DNA from: Candidatus Desulfovibrio intestinipullorum
Lineage (GTDB): Bacteria > Desulfobacterota > Desulfovibrionia > Desulfovibrionales > Desulfovibrionaceae
Assembly: GCA_019113165.1 (NCBI GenBank)
Contig: DXHV01000063.1
Coordinates: 17,974-81,973, forward strand
Direction of reading: 5' to 3'
Length of the DNA stretch: 64,000 nucleotides
The notes beneath the pieces are model-generated. The model saw nothing but the letters and a program-made list of their open reading frames with translations, did no database searches and was not told where the DNA came from. Within the stretch, counting starts at the first letter, position 1. Each line of letters starts with the position of its first letter. Shown here piece by piece: positions 42,378 through 50,563 of the stretch. Position numbers and translations under genes: made by a program.

Positions 42378-42483
42378 CACGATCCCTCAGGAGATCGTCA
42401 GGCGCACAGGATCACAGGGCCAGGATCCTGGGGAAGTCTGTGTGCCGTCCCGTCTGCAAATACTCAACTTCTCTTTTGTTTTT

Positions 42484-42540
42484 AAGGAGGGCTGCAGCCT
42501 GCCCCTTGGGGGCAGTCCTTGTGCAGCAGACAAAAAGCCA
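42484..42540 (+). promoter_or_regulatory. Ribosome-binding site separated from hisG start by a hairpin
   Basis: A consensus AAGGAGG at 42484-42490 is 50 bases from the hisG ATG (42540). Between them, 42491-42527 folds (outer GCTGCA/TGCAGC, inner CTGCCCC/GGGGCAG), leaving about 12 bases to the ATG if the hairpin forms. This brings the two to normal distance. Confidence 0.5.
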
Positions 42541-43430
42541 TGGATAAGAAAATGCCCGTTCTGAAATTCGGTGTTCCCAAGGGTTCTCTTGAAAACGCAA
42601 CCGACGATCTCTTTGCCCGTGCCGGCTGGAAGATTCACAAGCACGAACGCAACTACTTCCCCGAAATCAACGATCCCGAGATCGTGCTGTCCCTGAGCCG
42701 CGTGCAGGAAATCGGCGGCTACGTGGCTGCCGGCATTCTGGATGCCGGCATTTCCGCCCTGGACTGGCTCAAGGAAATGGACCTGGAAGACAAGGTCGTG
42801 CAGGTGTCCAACCTTGTCTATTCCAAGAACTCCCTGCGCCAGAGCCGCTGGGTGCTGGCCGTGGCCGGCGATTCGCCCTACACGAAGGCCGAGGATCTGG
42901 CCGGCAAGCGCATCGCCACCGAAGTGCAGCATCTGACGGAATGCTACTTCAAGTCCAAGGGTGTTGACGTCAACATCTTCTATTCCTGGGGCGCCACCGA
43001 AGCCAAGGTCGTGGAAGGCCTGGCCGACGGCATAGTGGAAGTGACCGAGACCGGCACGACCATTCGTGCTCACGGCCTGCGCATCATTGACGAGGTCATG
43101 TGCTCCAACCCCGTGCTGGTTGCCAATCCCGCAGCCTGGGCCGATCCGGTCAAGCGCCGCAAGATTGAGCAGCTCAATCTCCTTCTTGAAGGCGCCCTGC
43201 GTGCCGAGAGCCTGGTGGCCATCAAGATGAACGTGGCCAGCGAGAACCTGGCCAAGGTGGAAGCCATGCTGCCCTCCCTGAACTCTCCCACCATTTCTCC
43301 CCTGCAGAACGGCACCTGGTTCTCCGTGGAAACGGTGGTGCAAACCAGCATCGTGCGCGACCTCATTCCCAGACTCAAGGAAGCCGGCGCCGAGGGTATC
43401 ATTGAGTACAGCCTGAACAAGGTCATCTAG
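42540..43430 (+). CDS. hisG: ATP phosphoribosyltransferase, long form
   Basis: First and committed step of histidine synthesis. 296 aa, so this is the long HisG with its own C-terminal regulatory domain (about residues 220-296; LPSLNSPTISPLQNGTWFSV), which does not need HisZ. Catalytic part: FGVPKGSLENATDDLFARAG and the PRPP loop EVTETGTTIRAHGLRI. Feedback by histidine is expected. ATG 42540 is used; TTG at 42519 is in frame but sits inside the upstream hairpin. Confidence 0.95.
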   Translation: MDKKMPVLKFGVPKGSLENATDDLFARAGWKIHKHERNYFPEINDPEIVLSLSRVQEIGGYVAAGILDAGISALDWLKEMDLEDKVVQVSNLVYSKNSLRQSRWVLAVAGDSPYTKAEDLAGKRIATEVQHLTECYFKSKGVDVNIFYSWGATEAKVVEGLADGIVEVTETGTTIRAHGLRIIDEVMCSNPVLVANPAAWADPVKRRKIEQLNLLLEGALRAESLVAIKMNVASENLAKVEAMLPSLNSPTISPLQNGTWFSVETVVQTSIVRDLIPRLKEAGAEGIIEYSLNKVI

Positions 43431-43485
43431 TTTTTCTGAACTGTTGCACGCCCCTGTCCCCAAGACCGGGACAGGAGCTTCGGGA

Positions 43486-43519
43486 AGGCGCACAAGGGGT
43501 TGTCCCCATGCGCCTTTTT
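43486..43519 (+). terminator. Terminator of hisI-hisG
   Basis: GGCGCA and TGCGCC enclose an inner GGGG/CCCC stem with loop TTGT, followed by TTTTT. Confidence 0.85.
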
Positions 43520-43640
43520 CTGCACCGGAACCGTGTGTTTCCCGTGCCCGTTTCCCGTGTTCATTGCTCGTGGCCACGGAAACAGGGCACAGACCAGGGA
43601 AGCGCACGGCGACTGCAAGTGTTTTTCCTAAGGAGAGAGC

Positions 43641-44447
43641 ATGAGCGCACAGAGCATGAATGCACAGGGCAATGATCCCCTGCTTGATGAAGAACGTGCC
43701 CAGAAATACCTGGATTCCCTGCCCACGGTGGAGGAAGGTCAGACCTTCTGCTTTGAGTGCACACCGGACGTTCCCTGTTTCAACCGCTGCTGCAGGCAGC
43801 TCACCCTGCCCCTGACCCCCTACGATGTCCTGCGCCTGTGCCGCAGGCTGGGCATGGCCAGTGCCGACTTTCTGGAAACCTTTGCCACCTTCAAGTCCTT
43901 CCCCGATTCCGGGCTGCCCATAGCCATGCTGCGCATGCTCAAGGATCCGGATGAGACCTGTCCCTTCGTGACCCCTGCCGGCTGTCATGTCTATGATGAC
44001 CGTCCGGGCGCCTGTCGCAGCTATCCCCTGGGCAGGGGCACAAGTCTCTCGCGCAACGGAGTGTCGGAGACCTTCTACCTTGTGCAGGAACCGCACTGCC
44101 GCGGCTTTGACGCGGGCAGGGACTGGACGCCGCAGGAGTGGTTTGCCCATGAGCAGCTGGAAGACTACAACAGGTCCAATGACCGCTACATGCGCCTGGG
44201 CGCCATGGTCACGGCCTCCGGCGGCCCGGTGAGCCAGAAGGTGGGCAACATGGCCGTGCTCTGCCTCTACCAGCTGGACAAGTTCCGCGAATTCATCGAA
44301 AAGATGAAGCTCTTCAACAGGGTAGATGTGAGCGAGGAGAGAAAGGCCGCCATCATGACAGATGACGAGGCAGCCCTGGAATTCGGCTACGACTGGGTTG
44401 AACTTGCGCTTTTCGGACAGTGCGAGGGGCTGAAGAAAAAGAACTGA
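43641..44447 (+). CDS. YkgJ-type cysteine-cluster protein
   Basis: 268 aa protein of the zinc/iron-chelating UPF0153 family; biochemical role unknown. The Cys cluster is complete: CFECTPDVPCFNRCCRQL near residues 35-55, CPFVTPAGCHVYDDRPGACRSYP near 110-140 and a late HCRGF. These probably hold a Fe-S cluster or zinc. ATG 43641 has AAGGAGAG upstream. It lies alone between the his terminator and tyrS. Confidence 0.85.
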   Translation: MSAQSMNAQGNDPLLDEERAQKYLDSLPTVEEGQTFCFECTPDVPCFNRCCRQLTLPLTPYDVLRLCRRLGMASADFLETFATFKSFPDSGLPIAMLRMLKDPDETCPFVTPAGCHVYDDRPGACRSYPLGRGTSLSRNGVSETFYLVQEPHCRGFDAGRDWTPQEWFAHEQLEDYNRSNDRYMRLGAMVTASGGPVSQKVGNMAVLCLYQLDKFREFIEKMKLFNRVDVSEERKAAIMTDDEAALEFGYDWVELALFGQCEGLKKKN

Positions 44448-44604
44448 GATTGCTAACGCAAGCGTTTTATTTGCTTTTTGCTCCAAGGGGCGGTATGGTG
44501 CCCCATTCTCACGCTGGCCTGAAACAGAACGCCCGCCTGCGGCAGAACAGTCGCAAGCCGACCTCAGTTTTCGTGGAGCCAAATTTTGTTAAGGAGAACG
44601 ATTG

Positions 44605-45801
44605 ATGCTGGATATTGAACAGCAGATGGCACTGATTAAACGGGGCGCTGCAGAAATTATTGATGAAGGGGAACTGCGCAAGAAGCTGTCTCGCGGCACA
44701 CCGCTCAGGGTCAAGGTCGGTTTTGACCCCACTGCGCCGGACCTGCATCTCGGGCATACCGTCATCATGCAGAAGATGCGCCATTTCCAGGATCTTGGTC
44801 ATACTGTCATCTTCCTGATCGGCGATTTTACCGGCCGTATCGGTGACCCGTCCGGCCGTTCCGAGACCCGTCCTCCCCTTACCGAGGAGCAGGTCAACGC
44901 CAATGCCGAAACCTACAAGAAGCAGTTGTTCAAGATTCTTGATCCGGAAAAGACCATTGTTGAATTCAATTCGCACTGGCTGGGCAAGATGGACGCAGCG
45001 GACTTCATCCGCCTGGCCTCCAGCTATACAGTGGCCCGCATCATGGAGCGTGACGACTTTTCCAAGCGTTTTCGCGAGAATACGCCCATTGCCATCCACG
45101 AATTCCTCTATCCCCTCTGCCAGGGCTATGACTCCGTGGCTCTGAAGACGGACGTGGAAATGGGCGGCACGGACCAGAAGTTCAATCTGCTTGTTGGCCG
45201 CAACCTGCAGTCCCACTATGGCATGGAGCCGCAGTGCATCCTCACCGTGCCGCTGCTGGTTGGTCTGGACGGCGTCCGCAAGATGAGCAAGTCCTACAAG
45301 AACTACATCGGCATTGACGAGGCGCCCTCGCAGATCTTCGGCAAGACCATGAGCGTGTCCGACGATCTCATGTGGACCTACTACGAGCTTCTGTCTGCGA
45401 AGAGCATGGAAGAGATTGCCTCCCTCAAGGCCAGCGTTGCCGACGGCAGCCTGCATCCCAAGAAGGCCAAGGAAGAGCTGGCCCACGAGTTCGTGTGCCG
45501 CTTCCACGGTCAGAAGGCAGCCGACGAGGCCCAGGCGGATTTCAATGCCGTCTTTGCCAATGGCGGCGTGCCCCAGGATGCGCCCGAGGGGACCTGCGAG
45601 AGCGGGGAAAAGAGCGATCCCGTGTCCATTCTCGCCGATTTCGGCCTGGCCAAGAGCCGCAGCGAGGCCAGGCGCAAGATAGCCGAAGGAGGCTTCTACA
45701 TTGATGGCACCCAGTGCAAGGACGACAAGACGCCGCTTGCGCCGGGCAGCTACGTCATCCGCTTCGGCAAGAAGAAATTCCTGAAGCTGACAGTCCGTTA
45801 G
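44605..45801 (+). CDS. tyrS: Tyrosyl-tRNA synthetase
   Basis: Class I aminoacyl-tRNA synthetase, 398 aa. [20 protein letters not shown] contains the HIGH-type motif HLGH, and [13 protein letters not shown] the KMSKS loop. The C-terminal S4-like domain (about residues 335-398; [20 protein letters not shown]) binds tRNA. It belongs to the TyrZ-like group by its HLGH/KMSKS context. ATG 44605 follows AAGGAG; a TTG three bases earlier is less likely. No T-box or leader attenuator was seen upstream. Confidence 0.96.
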   Translation: MLDIEQQMALIKRGAAEIIDEGELRKKLSRGTPLRVKVGFDPTAPDLHLGHTVIMQKMRHFQDLGHTVIFLIGDFTGRIGDPSGRSETRPPLTEEQVNANAETYKKQLFKILDPEKTIVEFNSHWLGKMDAADFIRLASSYTVARIMERDDFSKRFRENTPIAIHEFLYPLCQGYDSVALKTDVEMGGTDQKFNLLVGRNLQSHYGMEPQCILTVPLLVGLDGVRKMSKSYKNYIGIDEAPSQIFGKTMSVSDDLMWTYYELLSAKSMEEIASLKASVADGSLHPKKAKEELAHEFVCRFHGQKAADEAQADFNAVFANGGVPQDAPEGTCESGEKSDPVSILADFGLAKSRSEARRKIAEGGFYIDGTQCKDDKTPLAPGSYVIRFGKKKFLKLTVR

Positions 45802-45859
45802 CTTTGTCTGTACAAGGGGCCCGGAGCGTATCCGGGTCCTGTTTTTTTTCAGGGGATAC

Positions 45860-47077
45860 ATGATGCCAAAGCTCTACGTGGCCATGGTCGGCCTGCCGGC
45901 CAGCGGCAAATCCACACTGGCAAACAGAATACGCGATGACCTGCAGGGCGAAGGCATAGCCTGCGCCATCTTCAACAATGGCGAGCTGCGCCGTCGGCTC
46001 ACGGGACCGGAGTCCACAGAGTCGCAGTGGTATGCACCGGGCAACGAGGAAGGCCGGGAAATACGGGAACGCATTGCCCTGCAGAACATGGAAGAGGCAC
46101 GCAAATGGCTGGAAGAAGGCGGCGATGTGGCCATTCTTGATGCCACCAACGGCAGCCGCCGGCGCCGCCGGCTGCTTGAGCAGACGCTCAGCGACCATCC
46201 CGTGCTCTTTGTGGAATGTGTCAACGAGGATCCCCTGCTGCGCGAGGCCTGCATCCGCAACAAGGCCAAGCTGCCCGAATACGCCGGCTACAGCGAGGAA
46301 GAGGCCGTCCAGAGCTTCAAGGCCCGTATCGCCTACTACGAATCCATCTACGAGCATCTGAGCGAGGAAAAGTTCTGGCTGTGCGTCGACACCATGGCCA
46401 ACCGCATCCTGGCGGAAAGCCCCATGGAAGGATCGCCCTTCTATCCGGCCATCCGCGAGCTGGTGGTCACCACCTGGGTCAAGAACCTCTATCTTGTGCG
46501 CCACGGCCAGACCGAGTTCAATGCCGAGGGCCGCATTGGCGGGGATCCCCTGCTCTCGGCCAAGGGGCGTACCCAGGCGGCCAGCCTGGCGGCCCACATG
46601 GAAGGCGTACCCATTGACTACATCTTCACGTCCACAAGGCGCCGGTCCCATGAAACGGCCATGTATCTGGCCAGGACAAGGCCCGACGTGATCATCCGTG
46701 CCCTGCCGGAATTCGACGAACTCAATGCCGGCCTGTGCGAGAACATGTGCTACCAGGACATCAGGGTACAGATGCCGGAGGTGACCAGGCAGCGCAATGC
46801 CGACAAGTTCAACTACTGCTACCCCGAAGGCGAAAGCTATGCCATGGTCATGCAGCGCGTGCTGCGCGGCCTGCGCCGGGCCCTTTTCCTGTCCGGGGGG
46901 GCGCCCACCTGCATTGTGGGCCATCAGGCCATCAACAGGGTCATTCTTTCCATGTTCCTGCGCCAGCGCATGGAGGACATTCCCTACATGTTCGTGCCCC
47001 AGAATCAGTACTACCGCATAGAGAGCACGCCCAAGCTCCGTCTTGTGGAGCGCATCCCCTACGCAAGCAAGCGCTAG
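45860..47077 (+). CDS. 6-phosphofructo-2-kinase / fructose-2,6-bisphosphatase-like protein
   Basis: 405 aa, with the same two-domain order as animal PFKFB enzymes, which make and destroy the glycolytic effector fructose 2,6-bisphosphate. Kinase half (1-205): Walker A GLPASGKST, FNNGELRR, WYAPGNEEGREIRERIAL and LDATNGSRRRRR, all close to the eukaryotic blocks. Phosphatase half (210-400): LVRHGQTEFNAEGRIGGDPL with the catalytic His, FDELNAGLCENM, YPEGESYAMVMQRV and the second His in VGHQAINR. ATG 45860 or 45863 after AGGGGA. An actual fructose-2,6-bisphosphate role in this organism is inferred. Confidence 0.88.
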   Translation: MMPKLYVAMVGLPASGKSTLANRIRDDLQGEGIACAIFNNGELRRRLTGPESTESQWYAPGNEEGREIRERIALQNMEEARKWLEEGGDVAILDATNGSRRRRRLLEQTLSDHPVLFVECVNEDPLLREACIRNKAKLPEYAGYSEEEAVQSFKARIAYYESIYEHLSEEKFWLCVDTMANRILAESPMEGSPFYPAIRELVVTTWVKNLYLVRHGQTEFNAEGRIGGDPLLSAKGRTQAASLAAHMEGVPIDYIFTSTRRRSHETAMYLARTRPDVIIRALPEFDELNAGLCENMCYQDIRVQMPEVTRQRNADKFNYCYPEGESYAMVMQRVLRGLRRALFLSGGAPTCIVGHQAINRVILSMFLRQRMEDIPYMFVPQNQYYRIESTPKLRLVERIPYASKR

Positions 47078-47119
47078 GCCGCAGCGGATCTTCACGAAGA
47101 GGCAAGAGAATGCGATGAC

Positions 47120-47156
47120 CAAGGGGGGAACAGACTGATGGTCTGTTCCCCCCTTG
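47120..47156. terminator. Perfect 16-base stem between convergent genes
   Basis: CAAGGGGGGAACAGAC/GTCTGTTCCCCCCTTG with loop TGATG. No T-run on either strand; its place between two gene ends suggests a transcript boundary. Confidence 0.6.
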
Positions 47157-47182
47157 ATGCTTCATGCGGCCTGCTGGTTCTT

Positions 47183-47524
47183 TCAGCTGGCCAGGCCGAA
47201 GTAGCGCATGCCGGCCACAAAGGCCATGGCAAAGACGATGGTGGCAAAGAAGTTGCGGACAATCAGGCAGAAGACGGTTGCCGCGATGGCTGCGAGCAGA
47301 AAGAGATTGTCCAGGGGATTGGGATTGAAGCTGCCGCCGTAGAGAAAGACATCGGGCGCGACCAGGGCTGCCATGACGGCGGCCGGAATGAAGTTGAGCC
47401 AGTCCTTGAGCCAGGAAGGCAGATCCTTGGAAAAGACATAGAGGGGCAGAAGGCGCGGAAGCCAGGTGGCCAGAGTGCACAGAAGGATGCAGAGCACCAT
47501 GGCGGAGAGGGAAGTTGTGCTCAT
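47183..47524 (-). CDS. azlD: AzlD-family branched-chain amino acid exporter subunit
   Basis: Small subunit of the AzlCD exporter, 113 aa, four hydrophobic helices (LSAMVLCILLCTLATWLPRL, FIPAAVMAALVAPDVF and others). TWLPRLLPL and IPAAVMAALVAP are characteristic. Its ATGA overlaps the azlC stop. Confidence 0.88.
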   Translation of the reverse strand: MSTTSLSAMVLCILLCTLATWLPRLLPLYVFSKDLPSWLKDWLNFIPAAVMAALVAPDVFLYGGSFNPNPLDNLFLLAAIAATVFCLIVRNFFATIVFAMAFVAGMRYFGLAS

Positions 47525-48249
47525 GCGGCCTCCCCGGGCTTTGCCCGTCTGGCCAGCAGGGTGCCCATGGTGGCGGCCAGGATGGTGGCCAGCACCACAT
47601 TCCACTGATGCAGGCCTGCCAGATGCAGGGCCACGGAGAAGAAGGCGGCGAGCACGGCCGTGATGGTATGCAGCCTGTCCGTGCACTGGGGGATGAGCAG
47701 AGCCAGGAACATGGCCGAGATGGCGTAGTCAAGGCCCAGGGGCTTGACGTCCGTGACCACGCTGCCGCACAGGCCGCCCACCAGGGTGCCCAGAACCCAG
47801 GAGGCCTGGGCCAGGGTGGTAGCCGAGAAGATGGCCGTGCGGTTGAGCTTCCAGCCCTGCTGGAAGGCCGTGATGTGCACGGCAAAGAGCTCGTCCGTGA
47901 TCTGCCAGCCATAGATGAAGCGCGAGAGGCCCTTCAGGGACCGGACATGGGGTGCCAGGGCCACGGCCATGAGCACGTAGCGCAGATTGGTCACAAAGAC
48001 GGCCAGGGCCGTGGAAATGTAGCCTGCTCCGGCAAACCACAGGGAAATGGTGATGAACTGTCCGGACCCGGCAAACATGAGGACGGACGTGGCCGTAGCC
48101 AGCCAGATCGGCATGCCCTGCTGCGTGGCCAGCACGCCGAAGGCAAAGGCCACGGGCGCATAACCGAGCACAATGGGCAGGGATCGGGAAAAGCCAAGCT
48201 TCATGGCCTGAGCCGTGCTCAGGCTGTCCTGGGGGAGAGTGTCAGACAT
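47521..48249 (-). CDS. azlC: AzlC-family branched-chain amino acid exporter
   Basis: Large subunit of the AzlCD exporter, 242 aa, about seven to eight helices. LPIVLGYAPVAFAFGVLATQ, SVLMFAGSGQFITISLW, TNLRYVLMAVALAPH and DYAISAMFLALL are family motifs. The ATG at 48249 gives the family N-terminus; the ribosome-binding site is poor. Probable substrates are branched-chain amino acids. It is coupled by overlap to azlD and divergent from aroE. Confidence 0.9.
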   Translation of the reverse strand: MSDTLPQDSLSTAQAMKLGFSRSLPIVLGYAPVAFAFGVLATQQGMPIWLATATSVLMFAGSGQFITISLWFAGAGYISTALAVFVTNLRYVLMAVALAPHVRSLKGLSRFIYGWQITDELFAVHITAFQQGWKLNRTAIFSATTLAQASWVLGTLVGGLCGSVVTDVKPLGLDYAISAMFLALLIPQCTDRLHTITAVLAAFFSVALHLAGLHQWNVVLATILAATMGTLLARRAKPGEAA

Positions 48250-48418
48250 GGCGTTCCATGCAGGCTCCGGGAGCCTGCGGGTTGATGATGGTGAACAAAC
48301 AACTGGGGGGCAGTGTGACCGGACCTTGAGAAGGGCGCAGCCCCTGTGGCACAATGCCTGGAACAGATCGTTCCTTTCTCATGGCAAGACAGAAGACAAT
48401 ATCAAGGAGTCCCATCCC

Positions 48419-49237
48419 ATGTCCGGCACAAAACTCTATTGCGTCATCGGCCAGCCCCTTGGCCATTCGCTCAGTCCGCTCATTCACAACCAGGCCTTTG
48501 CCGAAACGGGTACAGAGGGCGTGTACCTGGCCTTTCCTCAGACAGAGGAACATCTGGCCGCCTTCTTCGAGGCCATGCGCATCCTGCCCATCTCCGGCTG
48601 CAACATAACCCTGCCCTTCAAGGTGCGTTCCATGGACTACGTGGACAGGGTGAGCGAGCGGGCCCGGCGCGTGGGCGCCATCAACACGGTGTACTGGCAG
48701 GACGGAGCGCTTGTGGGCGAAAACACGGACGTGACCGGCTTCATGGCGCCCCTGCTTGGCAGAAAGTTTCGGCAGGCCCTTGTTCTTGGGGCTGGCGGCG
48801 TATCCAGGGCTGCCCTTGCCGCCCTGCAGGAGCTTGGGCTGGAGCGCATCTGCCTTGCCAACCGCTCCCATGACAGGGCCCTGGAGCTTGCCGCCGAGTT
48901 CGGCACGGACTGCGTGCCCTGGGAACAGCGCGGGGAAGTGAACTGCGATCTCGTGGTCAATGCCACAAGCCTTGGCATGAAGGGCGCCCGTGAGGACGAC
49001 ACCCCCTACGAGGCCGGCTTCTTTACCGGGCGCACGGGCCTTGCCTATGACATTGTCTACACGCCCGAGCAGACGCGCTTTCTGCGCGAGGCCGCAGCCG
49101 CGGGCTGGCAGACGCAGAGCGGCGTGGCCATGTTCGTGGAACAGGCCCGTGCCGCCTTTGCCCTGTGGACAGGCGTGCCCATGCCCGCAGAGAGCGCCTA
49201 TGCGGCCGTGCGCAGGGCCCTGGCAGAGCGCGGCTGA
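48419..49237 (+). CDS. aroE: Shikimate dehydrogenase
   Basis: NADPH-dependent reduction of 3-dehydroshikimate to shikimate. 272 aa. YCVIGQPLGHSLSPLIHNQAF, NITLPFKV with the catalytic Lys, GAINTVYW, NTDVTGFM with catalytic Asp, the Rossmann VLGAGGVSRAALAAL and GVAMFVEQA are all present. ATG 48419 has AAGGAG upstream. It lies 36 kb from the main aromatic operon. Confidence 0.96.
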   Translation: MSGTKLYCVIGQPLGHSLSPLIHNQAFAETGTEGVYLAFPQTEEHLAAFFEAMRILPISGCNITLPFKVRSMDYVDRVSERARRVGAINTVYWQDGALVGENTDVTGFMAPLLGRKFRQALVLGAGGVSRAALAALQELGLERICLANRSHDRALELAAEFGTDCVPWEQRGEVNCDLVVNATSLGMKGAREDDTPYEAGFFTGRTGLAYDIVYTPEQTRFLREAAAAGWQTQSGVAMFVEQARAAFALWTGVPMPAESAYAAVRRALAERG

Positions 49238-49280
49238 TCAGGGGGGACTTTGCAAGGCCTCCTTGCCGGACCCCTTGCAC

Positions 49281-49313
49281 AAAAAAGGGGGAGTGTGCTC
49301 GGGGCACACTCCC
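49281..49313 (-). terminator. Terminator of the Sel1-repeat gene
   Basis: GGGAGTGTGC/GCACACTCCC with a 5-base loop; TTTTTT follows on the minus strand. Confidence 0.85.
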
Positions 49314-49363
49314 AGGGGATTTGCGGTTTGATCAAACGACAGGCCTGATGGCCAGGTTGCCGG

Positions 49364-50422
49364 CTATTTGCCTGCCTTGGTGCGCTTGAGCTGGCGCAGG
49401 GCCTTCTTGGCGTCGGGATCGCCGTTATTGGCGGCCAGGGTGTACCAGCGCCTGGCCTCGTCGATGTCCAGCGGCACGCCCGTGCCCTGCTCGTACATGA
49501 GGCCCAGGCTGTACTGGGCGGCACTCTCGTTGTTTTCGGCAGCCTTGCGGTACCATTCAACGGCCTTGCCGTAGTCCTGGGGCACGCCGTGGCCCTGTTC
49601 GTAGAGAAAGCCTATGTTGTACTGGGCCGGACCATAGCCCTGATCCGCAGCCTTCTGGTACCACTGCAGGGCCTTGCCGTAATCCAGGGCATAGCCGCGG
49701 CCCTGGGCGTACATGAAGGCCAGATTGTTCTGGGCCTTGGGATGATCCTGTTCGGCGGCCTTTTCCAGCCAGTGCACGGCCTTTGTGTCGTCCTGGTTGC
49801 TGCCCCTGGAGTTCATGTAGATCCAGCCAAGGGAGTACTGGGCGTCGGCCAGGCCCTGGTTGGCGGCCCGCGAGTACCAGTCTATGGCCTTGTCCTCGTC
49901 GCGCTTCACGCCCCTGCCGTTGGCATAGAGAAAGCCCAGGTTGTACTGGGCCAGGGCATGGCCCTGTTCGGCAGCCCTGGTAAACCATCTGGAGGCCTCC
50001 AGGAAGTTGCGGCGCACACCCTCGCCCATGGCCAGGACCTGACCATAGGCATTCTGGCCGCGCACATCGCCCTGCTCGGCAGCGATCTTGAAGTACTGGG
50101 CTGCCCTGGTGCGGCTTTTGCGGACGCCCTTGCCGCTCTGGATGAGCCGGCCGAGCACAAAGGCCGCCTCGGCGTTCTTCTTGTTGGCCAGGGGAGTGAG
50201 GAGCGCCACGGCTGTGCGGTAGTCTTCCTTGTCCAGGGCTTCCTGAACAAGCTGCAGAGTGGCCTGATCCTCGCTGGTCGTGCGCTGGGCTGCTTCTGCG
50301 GCAGGCTGTCCCTTGGCGGCCAGGGCGTCCGGGACCGCAAGGACCAGGGGGCAGAAGACCGTGCACAGGACAAGCAGAGCCAGGGCAGGACCAGAAGAGC
50401 GAAAGAGAGACGTAGGGGACAT
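49364..50422 (-). CDS. Exported Sel1-repeat protein
   Basis: 352 aa from ATG 50422 (AGGAG upstream). A signal peptide (FRSSGPALALLVLCTVFCPLVLA) is followed by a linker and seven complete Sel1-like repeats of 36 residues plus a partial eighth (about residues 90-345), each of the form AQYNLGFLYANGRGVKRD and AIDWYSRAANQG. Such solenoids bind proteins, often in envelope signalling or assembly. The partner is unknown. The tail (LRQLKRTKAGK) is basic. Confidence 0.88.
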   Translation of the reverse strand: MSPTSLFRSSGPALALLVLCTVFCPLVLAVPDALAAKGQPAAEAAQRTTSEDQATLQLVQEALDKEDYRTAVALLTPLANKKNAEAAFVLGRLIQSGKGVRKSRTRAAQYFKIAAEQGDVRGQNAYGQVLAMGEGVRRNFLEASRWFTRAAEQGHALAQYNLGFLYANGRGVKRDEDKAIDWYSRAANQGLADAQYSLGWIYMNSRGSNQDDTKAVHWLEKAAEQDHPKAQNNLAFMYAQGRGYALDYGKALQWYQKAADQGYGPAQYNIGFLYEQGHGVPQDYGKAVEWYRKAAENNESAAQYSLGLMYEQGTGVPLDIDEARRWYTLAANNGDPDAKKALRQLKRTKAGK

Positions 50423-50563
50423 GTGGCTCCTGACAGACCGCGGCCCTTCAGGCCACGGTTCATGACGAAAGAAACAGGAAAAAGGCAAAAAAGAGCGGAC
50501 AGCCAGGCGCAGGCGCAGGCGATGGCCCGTGCGGGCTTTGTCCTGGTCTTTTCTTGAAAGGAG

